A DNA stretch of 64,000 nucleotides from Abelmoschus esculentus (lineage: Eukaryota > Streptophyta > Magnoliopsida > Malvales > Malvaceae), in assembly GCA_035048815.1 (NCBI GenBank), contig JAUCBN010000017.1, positions 18,637,436-18,701,435 on the forward strand, written 5' to 3'. Below, piece by piece: positions 48,620 to 59,078 of this stretch. Below the pieces are notes generated by a model. It did no database searches. It saw nothing but the letters and a program-made list of their open reading frames with translations, and was not told where the DNA came from. A program made the translations under genes and the position numbers. The number at the start of each line of letters is the position of its first letter. The stretch's first letter is position 1.

Positions 48620-51600
48620 ATGGACGAGGACAAGGAAAGGATTAGCGCGATTCACCCAGCGGTTACGCCGCTGGCCTACTTGTTGGGAAAATGGAAAGGC
48701 GAAGGCGAAGGAGGATACCCTACCATCAACTCCTTTCGCTATGGAGAAGAGCTTCACTTCTCTCACCCTGCGCCTGAGAAATCCGTCATAGCCTACTCTC
48801 ACAAGACCTGGAAACTCGATTCTGCTCTGCCTATGCACTCCGAGTCCGGCTATTGGCGTCCTAAACCTGATGGCTCCATTGAAGTTGTCATTGCTCAGAG
48901 CACTGGCCTGGCTGAAGTTCTCGTATCCTTTTTTCCCCTGTATTTAACCTTTGTTTATCTTATTTTATTCTTGCTAAGTGTTTTATCCATTTCAGAAGGG
49001 GACTCACAGTGCGGAGGACAAAGTCATCAAGCTTCAAAGTCAAGTTGTAGCCAATGCTTCCAAGGTAATTAAATCCAAATTTTCTTTTCTTTTTCTTCGT
49101 TTTCATTTCCCAGCTTCATACTTTGTTATCACGGTGATTTCTTTTACCATTTGTATCTCTGTAGATTTTGATCAAAACTCTTGTCTGTTCTAGTTATGAT
49201 AAACTTGCTTTTCTTAATCCGTTTGCTCACTTCTTTTTGATGATCAATTTATGGTGAATGGTAAGCTACATACATGAACTGTTAACAGGAGGGGATATTC
49301 CTTTGTGGTTATTAATCCTTCATAGGTTTAAATATTTTGTAATGATGCTCTTATCATGTTGGACTAGATGCATTGTCAAATACTATTAGGCATTTGGAAT
49401 GTTTAAGTGTCAAGCTTAGAGTACCAATTCCTTTTCCTTTTCTGAACAAATAATCCAAGTAATCAACTGTTGGAGTTATGGGGTTGGAGTTCCGTTTCCA
49501 TAACTTGAACCGTGTGCTTGTGAGTTGCAAATTACCGAAGGCATGAATACTGAAAATTAGTTGATATGCTTCAATGTAATTACTTAACAGAAATAGGTTT
49601 CTTTTTTCTGATTGAACGTCTTCTACGATAGAATATAATGGATTCTGAAGGTAGAATATGCCCTTTTCTAATTCAGATTTGAGGTTGTGTGAATCTCCAC
49701 TATGTTTTACATGTTTTGTTATCCACATGTCCATATACTTGTCCTTGATGCAAGAAGCTTCTGTGTCCTTTCTCTTTGAATTTATTAGATCTACTCCTTT
49801 TTGCTTGCAGCATATGATTTACATTTACTTGAAATTAATCTTACTGAATTATCCAAATAAAACATACTTTGTTCTATTTCTGAACTTCTTGAGAATGTTT
49901 TTGCACATTCCACACACTTGGGGATTCCCTTCCATCCCAAATAGTTTTCCTGCTAAGTTATATGGTTGTGTAGCTTCATTTTGAGTTATACACTGTTTGG
50001 ATTTATGTTGAAGAAGGATAGACGAGAGATTTAGAGCGAAAAAGGAAATTACAGTGAGTCAGGAAAAAAGGAAATATCAGACCAACATTTAAGATTCTCA
50101 ATAGTTTATAATCTAAAGTTACTAGAAACTAAAATTTAAAGTTACATGCCAGCAGGATGTCTGTTATTGTTAAGGCATGAGAGTGTAGGGACATGGTGGG
50201 TACATGTAGATGGCAAAAGTGATGAAGTTATAGGATGTTGGGTTTCCTTATCTTTTAAATAGTTTGTCTTTAGAAATTAGATTTTATCTCTAGCATTTAG
50301 CTTATGTAATTCTCATTTTTTGAATTAGTTTCATGTTTATCTCCATAGATTATTAGTATTAATTAGTCTATCAAGTTGGTTGTTTAGGCTATGAACATAT
50401 CCTATTTTCTTTGTGGCTGTGAACCAAGTTGCTATCAGTAGCTTAAGCTCAAATTGGTAGTAGGCTAGAAGCCATTGACTGAACTGTTATATGGATTTAA
50501 CCAGTTGCATACATTCATATCAGATGCAGGATGACATTTTGCATACCTGCGTGACCTTGAAAGCTTAAGCTCAAGTTGCTACTTTTGATTGACTTGAACT
50601 ATTCCACATAAGGAGGAAAGAGAAAGTTAAAAGCAACTAAAAGTTTACTCTTCTGCAAAATCTGAAAGTAAAAGCTTATCTTTTGACACTGGACCACCAC
50701 ATTAATCATATGAGGAAGGAAGAAAAAAATGTGGCAAGAAAATGTCAACAAATCAAGCATTTTCTTACATGTCTATACCAATTAAGTGTGGATCGGTAAG
50801 GTAATGGATGTAAACCTTATTCACACCCTCTTGACCATTTGCTATTGATTGTTCATCCCTACACACGCCAACTCCACCGTGCAAGGGGGTCGAAAGCCAA
50901 GCTAAATGCATAAGAACCTGGGGGATGATGTGAAGTTTTTAAAATTGGTGGATGTTATTATCTTGAACACATGGGAGACAAAGGAATAAATTGTCGATGG
51001 CCAAGCCATTTGCTATAGAAATAATTGTTGAACAATCTCAAAGCCAAAGGACCAACAATGAGAATCCGAAAACAAAACACGTAGAGGTCATTATTGAAAC
51101 ACTTTAATCACTTGGAGGGATGATGTGAAGACCTCCTATACATTGAGAATGTTATCTGAACAGTCTTGAAGACTTGGAGAGTCAGTGATAGGATCCGAAA
51201 TGTGGAAGTCATCAAAACACTTTGAACACTTGAAAGGATAACGGGAAGTCCTCCAATGCATAGAGAATGCAATAAAGCAATCTCCATGACTTGGAGAAAG
51301 ACTTGGAGGAGGATGAATCGACGATGAAGAAAACCTCAATAAAGTGGAGGTTGGCATGTATAACCCAAAACGAGTACAGAATGAAATTATGGCATCAAAC
51401 AATAGTAATTTTCTCATGTGCCATAACATTCATGAAAATGCATTGGATAATGAAGTGAATGGCAGATTTGGACTTGCCTCTTAGATTTGGAAGATTAAAT
51501 TCAGTGGACTGGAGCCTTAACAAGGTAACACTTTTTTAAGCCGTTTAATCTCCAAATGTACAGATTCAACTTGCATATTCCCAGCATTCTCTGGTTTAGA

Positions 51601-52090
51601 CAGATCATAGATCATTTCACATTATCTCATTCGACCCTACCCTTTGTTACCAACTTTGGATTCTTGTTTGTGTTTGTTTTTTATGATGGAATTGAAATGA
51701 CTTATATTTCTCCCAATTTTCAAGCATTATCTCATTTGGCCCTACCCCATTCTTTCCAAGGGTTAAAGGCATGCGTGTTGCAAGTGGGATCAACTGCAAT
51801 CCAAAGCAGCAGAGAAAGATACCCTAACTAATATTCTAAGATTATAGATTAAGCAATTTGAGACACTTGTTTTTGGTCCATCTTGAGTAAAGAACACAGT
51901 ATGGATAGCTTATGAAGAATAAAATTGAGCCTTATTAAGTTCAGTTCATCCTTTTTTTGTTGAGCAGGTGAGGGAGATAAGTCGAGTTTACGGGATGGTT
52001 AATGGAGAACTACATTATGTTGTTCAAATGGCTACCAACCTTACCGCTCTTCAGACACATCTTAAAGCTGTGCTCAAGAAGCTGTCATAG
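48620..52090 (+). CDS. Nitrobindin (heme-binding beta-barrel, THAP4-like C-terminal domain)
   Basis: Three exons, 48620-48922, 48996-49064 and 51968-52090, give 164 residues, matching the compact plant nitrobindin. The fold is a ten-stranded barrel that holds ferric heme and can bind nitric oxide. The family signature GxWxGxG is present as LLGKWKGEGEGGYP near residues 22-34. The conserved His near the C-terminus (His155 in ALQTHLKAVLKKL) should be the axial heme ligand. The body reads HKTWKLDSALPMHSESGYWR and QMATNLTALQ. Intron 2 is 2.9 kb, very long for so small a gene, and holds an imperfect tandem repeat near 51086-51320. Orthology to the characterised Arabidopsis protein rests on motifs, length and gene order. 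Confidence 0.94.
51086..51320 (+). repeat. Imperfect tandem repeat of about 120 bp in nitrobindin intron 2
   Basis: Two adjacent units share words in order: 'aggtcattattgaaacact' / 'aagtcatcaaaacactttg', then 'gaagacctcctatacattg' / 'gaagtcctccaatgcatag', 'agaatgttatctgaacagtc' / 'agaatgcaataaagcaatct', and 'gacttggagagtcag' / 'gacttggagaaagac'. A third, worse copy may lie upstream from about 50920. Origin unknown. Confidence 0.55.
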
Positions 52091-54427
52091 AACTTCAAAG
52101 TAAGTACTTTTTTTTCACTGGACCGAATCACACTATTTTTGTATTTAAATTTATGAAACTCTGGTTCCAGTCCAGACCAGAGAGGCACTTGTTTTGGCTA
52201 CAAAAATATTGATATGTGTGGTGGCCAAGTCACATTCTCTGCTCAGGAACTTTATTCTGTATTGAAAGCCAACTCATTAAATGTTGACTTAAAACAAAGT
52301 CCAATTTTCTAATAAATTTATAAATAAAAAACACTAGTAAAACTTCATGACAGACAACTTATGCTGAAAAAAGAGTTGGTAAATCTCTTACTTTAGGTTG
52401 GGTGCAGTTTTCAGATTGAAGAAATTAAGGGTGTGATTGAACAGCTGGATCTTCCATTGACTTTGCATTACTTGACTAAATCAACTGTTTAAATCCCAAG
52501 GCTTTTGATTGATAGTGTATTAGTGTTAAACCACTATAATTACGTTACAGATTGACCTAGTGATTAAGAATGCTTATATTATCTTATTTTATGTGAGTTT
52601 GAATCCCGAAATGATAATATAATATTTTTTCCATGTTTTTAGTTGAGTATCATATGGTCAACCAGATCTTATCATCTCATGTGATGCTAGTGAAACCTTT
52701 GAATTCATTGCCAGTTTCGTTGACAACGACAGTCTATCAAGGACCACTTTATAAGATTTTTTTTTATTAAGGATTAAATAATAAATGACAGACTTGTTAT
52801 AACTAATCGGATTAGTAATTATTATCTCAAACACAAATATTAAAAAATTAATATTTCTATGAGAGTTTGAAATTTAGGTTTTAAGTTTTAGAATGTAAGA
52901 TTTATGATTAGATTTTAAGGTTTAATGTTAGAATTTAAAGTTTAGACTAATATGGTTAGAACTTTATGTTTTAAGGTATAAATTCTAAATTTTAACCTTA
53001 AAACTGAAATTATAACGGTAGCTTTAAATTTAAAATTGTCATCTTTAAACCCTAAATAAAATTTTTAAAGTCTAAAATTAAATATCAAATAAGTATCTTA
53101 AATTAAATATCAATAATTATAATAAAATAAACAATTTTATCTGATTAATATCAAAATTTCTGTTCTAAAAAATGTCTATCTTCTCGAACTTTTGTCCATC
53201 AAATTAATGGATTGATTGTCTTAAACATTCACTTTAAAGTACCCTTCATTTAAGACACTAATAATAAGTAATCAATCGTGTCTTAATTTATTATTATTAT
53301 TATTATTAATCACTCCTTCATTAGAGTCTTTTATTTAAAGTACCCTTCATTTCAAATCACTTATTTACTATTGTTAACATTAGAGTCTTTTATTTAAAAT
53401 TATTAATTAATTTAAAATATTAATTGATATATTTTTTAAAATATAAAAGGCAGTTAAATATAATCTTACTCATAATTGAGTTACTCAAGTGTAACTTTTT
53501 AACAATCAAGTGATTTGAATATAATATTATTCATTTTAATTGAGTGATCTAAATATAACTTTTAATAATTAAGTGATCCAAATATAATCTTATCTATAAT
53601 TGAGTGACATTTATTCGTAGTTTACCTTCTTATTTATTTATTTATAATATTTTCATATTTTAAAAAGTCTATATATTTTGTCAAAATTTTTAAAAAATAT
53701 ATATGATTTGATATTATTTTATAATTATTTTAGAGTTAATAAAAAATAATAATTCCGATTTAATTTGTAATTGGTCAAATCGACATACTATTTCTTCTAT
53801 TCAACTTTTGAAATTAATTAGTTAGCAATACTAATTTATATAAATAACGGATGGTCAGTCCCTCTATTATGTTAAGTATTATGTCATAGACCATTCAAAT
53901 TATTAGCACATTACTTATTCTTATTAAAGTGTTAATGTAAATTATTATTATTTTTAAATTCCATATCCACATTAAACTAAGTGGAATTTTCATAATTTTA
54001 TCATTATTTTAACTTAAAATATTTTTAATTTTATAATTTTGGAGACAGTTTGGACTCGCTTAAGTAGATTTCTAGTTCGAAACCTTGTATGTAAAAATTT
54101 TACGTTTGGAGATTCATCCACTAAAATTAAGCGGAAATATATCAACAATAAGGCAGGAGTTGATCGTAAACTTAGTATAAATTAAGAGTTAGTTTACTTT
54201 TTAGTTGTTTGTTAGAGGGATTGGATGTGTGTGGTTGAAGGGTTGAAGCAACAATGGTGTTATTTATTACCAAGAATCAAGAGCAAACGAATCTAATGCC
54301 AGAAGTTAAACCATAGCCAGTAGGCTGTGGCTCATATATAGACATTTAGATTTGTATTCATACAAACAAAAAATAACATCTTTTTTCTTTCACTTTCTCT
54401 CCCAATCTTTCTTTTTCTTTTGTTTTC
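52091..54427. other. Intergenic region with SINE-like and short tandem repeats
   Basis: About 52545-52640 has 'gacctagtgattaagaatg' and 'gagtttgaatccc', resembling tRNA A and B boxes (a possible SINE). About 52860-53130 has MITE-like 'aggttttaagttttag' words. About 53225-53400 repeats 'aaagtacccttcattt' and 'attagagtcttttatttaaa' twice each. About 53450-53620 has four loose copies of 'aattgagtgatctaaatata'. No gene is supported. Confidence 0.45.
54335..54340 (+). promoter_or_regulatory. Probable TATA box of the aspartic protease gene
   Basis: CATATATAGAC about 90 bases upstream of the ATG, followed by a pyrimidine-rich leader. Confidence 0.5.
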
Positions 54428-56828
54428 ATGAATCTAAAACTGATGATTTTGCTCCCTTTGATCGTCTTGGTCTCCATTGTTGAAGCTCAGCAACATGTTG
54501 AGGAAATGCTGCATAACCATAATTCTGATTCCTTCATGTTAGAGTTAATCCACCGGCATGCTCCTCAGTTCACCTACGGCAGGCTTAAAACTCGGCATGA
54601 ACGCCTCAGGGACCTTCTCCATCACGATACTATCCGGCACGGTATCACCTCACAAAGACTGCAAACACGAAGACGAGCAGAAGAAGCTGTGTCACCCCTG
54701 GCTTCTGTTGAAATGCCGCTTGCCTCGGCTAGAGATTATGGGGAAGGACAGTACATTACGACGCTTAAGGTCGGGACTCCGTCGCAGAAGTTCCGGTTGA
54801 TCGTTGACACGGGGAGTGATTTGACATGGGTACGATGTCGGTATGGATGTTCTCGACGTGCCGGTGATTGTACAAGAAGGGGGAGGATAAATGGAAAGCG
54901 GGTGTTCCATGCTCCTTTATCTTCTTCCTTTAGCCCGATTCCATGCGCCTCGGAGATGTGTGGAGTTGTGAGCCTCTTCTCTCTCACGACATGCCCCACG
55001 CCACTTACTCCTTGTGCCTATGCTTACAGGTACCTAACCTCTTGTCTTAAATGAAGTTTATCAATACTAGGACACGTTAAAAATCCAATGTCGGTAATAG
55101 TCGACCTAATATTTCGGTTCGAGTGTCGTATATAAATATACCTTTCGGACATTTCGAGTTCGAGTCTGTACTATTATCCTTGTATACTGTTTTTTTATCT
55201 AGAGAACCATAGCTTAAAATGGTGGGGAAATGCAATCTCAAATAAACATCTAAAGCCAGGGGTTTTGAAGGTAAATGCTGCTGGGGAGTTAATACCTTGC
55301 ATTTAGGGCTCACTGCTTCTTTTGTAGTCTGGCTTTAAATGCAGATTGCAGAGCACCAACCATTGTTAGACAAGGCTAAACCCCACCCGTAGTTAATGCG
55401 GATTCGGAGATTGAGATTTCCGAACACATTCCTAACTGAATTGTATTTATCGTGATTATGAACATACTATATAGATTATTCATAGATTCGAGAATAAATG
55501 TTCACCGGTAAAGTTAGCAGATGAGGCTGGCTGGCTGCTGATACAATAACCCATATTGCTGTATTAACTCCATCCAACACAAAGATATTAGTGGTAGTTA
55601 TTATTAGTAGGTAAGGTTCACATGACCCAAAATAATTTGGTACCAAAACAGGACATTCAAGTCCCGGAGTGGGGACTGCTTTGGGGGAAAGGCAGCAATT
55701 CTTAGTGGTAGGGGACGAATGTGTTGCTTGTATTTATGGGTAGAAAACCTTTTCGGTGGGAGAGTTTTGGAAGAAAAAAGAATAACATTAACCTGTTTGG
55801 GTTAGTTTAGTTTACCACAAAATATGCAGGTACCGATATCAAAAGTATGTTAGAATTTAAGTTTTAGAGCTGTAGAGATGTGATTTTAGTCGGTGCATAG
55901 AATAATAACCCTTGATTTATTCAGTTTTTTAATTAAAAATATTATGGTTCGAATGGATTTTCGATTTTGTCTCCCCTAATTTTACTTGTGTTGGATCAGT
56001 TATGCAAGTGGTCCGGAAGCAACGGGAGTGTTTGCTAACGAGACCATTACCGTCGGCCTTACCAACGGTCGAAGATCGAGACTTCATAACGTGGTAATTG
56101 GGTGCACTAACTCTTCCAAAGGCTCAACATTTGACAACATTGATGGTGTTTTAGGCTTATCCAATACAAAGTATTCTTTCACCACCTATGCTGCACAGAA
56201 ATTTGGTGCCAAATTTTCTTACTGCCTGGTTGATCATTTGAGCCACTTAAATGCTACTAATTACATCACCTTCGGCACAAGTCGAAACCGAGTGAAAGTG
56301 TCGGGCAAAGCTCGATACACCAGGCTCGAACTTGATGCCATCTCTTCATTTTATGCTGTAAATATTATGGGAATCTCTATCAGTGGCAAAATGTTGGAGA
56401 TACCTATGAAAGTATGGGACACGACACAGGGTGGTGGAACGATCCTCGACTCTGGCACCAGCTTGACGTTTCTTGCAGATCCGGCGTACCAAGCAGTGAT
56501 GGAAGTCCTTAAGAAGTCAGTTTCGAAGTACCAAAGGGTGAAGTTCGATAGCATACCGATTGATTACTGCTTTAACTCTACTACGGGCTTCGATGAGAGT
56601 TCGGTGCCGAAATTGATCATTCACTTCGACAATGGAGTTCAGTTTGAGCCACACTGGAATAGCTATATCATTGCTGCTGCTGATGGAGTTAGGTGCCTGG
56701 GGTTTTCGCCTGCAGGTTTTCCTGCTGTTTCTACTATAGGAAATATTCTGCAACAAAACTATTTGTGGGAATTTGATTTTGAAGGGAGAAAGTTGGGTTT
56801 CGCCCCATCTGCTTGTAATAAAAGCTAG
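54428..56828 (+). CDS. NANA-like atypical aspartic protease
   Basis: Two exons, 54428-55029 and 56000-56828, give 476 residues. The first 20 residues (MNLKLMILLPLIVLVSIVEA) form a secretory-type signal. A propeptide with many charged residues follows (LIHRHAPQFTYGR, RLRDLLHHD). The first catalytic site is VDTGSDLTW (Asp127) and the second ILDSGTSLTF (Asp351), so both aspartates are intact. Other family words are FSLTTCPTPLTPCAYAY, ETITVGLTNGR, FSYCLVDHLS and NYLWEFDF. The order and wording match Arabidopsis NANA, which affects starch and sugar balance and was reported in the chloroplast. The N-terminus here looks more like an ER signal, so location is open. It is a pepsin-like A1 endopeptidase with near certainty; NANA orthology is well supported by gene order. 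Confidence 0.95.
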
Positions 56829-56904
56829 TGTTTTATTTCACTTTCACTCAAACTGTCAATGGTCACAATCCCCATTATATATATATAAATCAGCAGAACT
56901 AACT

Positions 56905-57030
56905 ATCTAGTCTCAGTGATTAAAGGAACGGTTGTTCTTCTTAGAAGTCACGGATTTGAGTATGAGTAATGTCAGTACAACAACTGAGCGATTAATCTCT
57001 AATGATTGGGAATATACTCACCTTATTCAA
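56905..57030 (+). repeat. SINE-like repeat unit, plus orientation
   Basis: It contains 'ctagtctcagtgattaaag' (A-box-like), 'agaagtcacggatttgag' and 'actgagcgattaatctc', in the same order as the unit at 13490. Confidence 0.5.
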
Positions 57031-57114
57031 GAGGCCTTAAAACACTGCAAACACCACCACCACCAATCTCTAATAATATTGAATCACTTTACATATAGAA
57101 GGTAAACACACTTT

Positions 57115-57255
57115 TTTTTTATTTAGCCACAATGATTACAATAATATTTGTTCTAGAGTATATATTTTCAATCATTAGACATTGATCGCTCAATCATTGT
57201 ACCGACAATACTGGTGCTCGAACCTGTTACCTCCGGGAACAACAACTGATAAGGC
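57115..57255 (-). repeat. SINE-like repeat unit, minus orientation
   Basis: Read on the minus strand: 'ggaggtaacaggttcgagc' (B-box-like), 'ccagtattgtcggtacaatg', 'attgagcgatcaatgtc' and 'taatgattg'. With the unit at 56905 it forms a loose inverted repeat separated by about 85 bases. Confidence 0.5.
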
Positions 57256-57779
57256 TAGATGTTTCCTGCCTAAACACACAAATATTTTGAAGTAGGCACT
57301 AATTATACCAATACCAATGCATGTATGTATGTAGAATATGTGAATATTGAACTGCCCAGACTAAAGATCTACACCAGTTCAGAGACAGAATGGGAGAGAA
57401 TAGATATAAAAGAATGAAATAAAGATAAACAGTTACAAACCACTTTCATAAATGGCAACTGGAAGATCCTTTTGGGATTGATTGATTGTAGGATTGAGAA
57501 GCACATAAAGAGGGCTTTCATTAATATCCATCAACTGTAACCAATGAACAAGGAGAAACTCTTATCCTAAAGCATTACACAAATAAAAGAGGAGGCAATC
57601 GAGTACTACAATACTATGGTTCTTTTGGTAGATAGAAGTTACAAATAGAAGTGGAAAAGCAGACCCCTCACCATAGCTCAAACATTAACAATAAGCAACA
57701 CAATCTAAGATGACTCTTTTCCATAGTAATTATATATAGTATATAGCTGTGAAAGGATGGGGAGGTTGAGAAAACATAC

Positions 57780-58159
57780 AGCTTTATGAATGTGCAGATC
57801 AGCTTCCTGAGCATCACTCCCAGTGGAGTACCATCCAAGAATATAAAAATGGGGGAAAACCTTCTTATCTGGGAAAATATATTCGAAGGCAAAAACTTTA
57901 AATCGGAAGTACAAAACCAACAATAGAAGAATATATTTTTCTGAGCATCACTCCCAGTGGAGTACCCCTCTGTGCCCCTATGACACATCCGTAGACTCGA
58001 GGGGTTTGATGTTGGTGTTCGACGCGTTGACGGTGGCGGAGGTAGAGATGAGCGGAGGAGGGTTCATCTGGGACTTAACCGAGTTTGGTGATCGTATATG
58101 TTTACAATTACCAGCGGGTGAAGCTTGAAGGTTAGGCCGCTGCTCGACGATGACGCCAT
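57780..58159 (-). pseudogene. CSN6: COP9 signalosome subunit 6 (CSN6) pseudogene
   Basis: On the minus strand an ATG at 58159 opens MASSSSSGLTFKLHPLVIVN, the CSN6 start, but the frame soon breaks. After shifting frame, MNPPPLISTSATVN and then RVYGCVIGAQRG can be read. The following exon content (the stretch between IG-QRG and KKVFP in intact CSN6) is missing. A second piece, at about 57780-57870, reads VFPHFYILGWYSTGSDAQ and ADLHIHKA and ends in a GT donor. A 26-base segment of this piece (57807-57832) is repeated exactly at 57941-57966, right at the junction after QRG. At least two frameshifts and the loss of the rest of the MPN domain make it nonfunctional. Intact CSN6 is a core subunit of the complex that removes NEDD8 from cullins. 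Confidence 0.85.
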
Positions 58160-59078
58160 TCTTTCTTTTCCCTTAGCTTAGCTTAGCTTAGCTTGCTTAG
58201 GCTTCTCTGCAATTTTATTTTATTTTATATAGTTCAGAGTTTATTTGGATTTGGACTTAATTAATATTATGGGCTTTCCCTTTTAGGCCTAGACCATCCT
58301 GATAAATATAATGGCCGTTTTCCAATTCTAAAAATGGGTCGAAATACCCGGAAAAGCTAAAGTATTAGTATAAAAATAAGTTAATTACGTTTGATACTGG
58401 GCAGCTTTGGGTAAATAATCCAAATGAATTTAATAATTAAAAAAATAAGATAAATTAAAGGATATTTTAGAATCTTCGGTAACTATAATATAGGGAGAAA
58501 CTGTTATCTATAGATGGTGATTTGACAATGATTTTACTTAATTTATAATAATTTAATATTTTTTTCATCGATTCGAGATAAAATTAAGGGGAGTCATCAC
58601 TTACAGACGATGTCTTCGTTCGGTACCAACTTACGAATGACAATTTCTAGAATAATCCTTGATATAAGGGAAAGTCATCACCTACAGATGATGAAGTCTA
58701 CACTAAAATTTTTTTACCGTAGATTTTAAAATATCCCTCAACTTATCTCATTTCTTTAATTATTAATCTAATTTGTATTATTTACCAAAATAATCCTTAA
58801 TATTGTTCTAAATTAATAAATGTTTTTTGGGAACACAATTACAAAGCATATATAAACAATATTTTGTTCTGAAAATTACATCAAATGATCCACGGCAAAA
58901 CATTCCCTAATATCCCACTCACTCTTAGTGCCTGTCCCTGATTTGGGACCAAATTCTAATTACAATTCCTAATCATAATTCTAAAGACACCATAAACAAT
59001 TTGCTTCTAAGTTGCTCTAATATATATATGTATTTGGTTTGCAGGCAGCAAGGCAAGAGAGAGAAACAGATGCATTAA
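58160..59078. other. Spacer upstream of the CSN6 pseudogene and 3' of the CLC gene
   Basis: A short tandem run of TTAGC lies at about 58173-58197. The words 'gtcatcacttacagacgatg' (from about 58593) and 'gtcatcacctacagatgatg' (from about 58673) form a direct repeat about 80 bases apart. No other gene is seen. Confidence 0.45.

Larger units (their letters stand above)
56829..57779. other. 3' flank of the protease with an inverted pair of SINE-like units
   Basis: After the short 3' UTR, two related repeat units face each other at 56905-57030 and 57115-57255 (listed separately). The rest, to 57779, shows no gene. Confidence 0.45.

Noticed and set aside
51136..51429. Minus-strand open frame of 97 codons in nitrobindin intron 2
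   Set aside because: It spans the imperfect tandem repeat and has no protein motif.
57668..57988. Minus-strand open frame of 106 codons
   Set aside because: It crosses the CSN6 pseudogene pieces in mixed frames; the CSN6 reading explains it.
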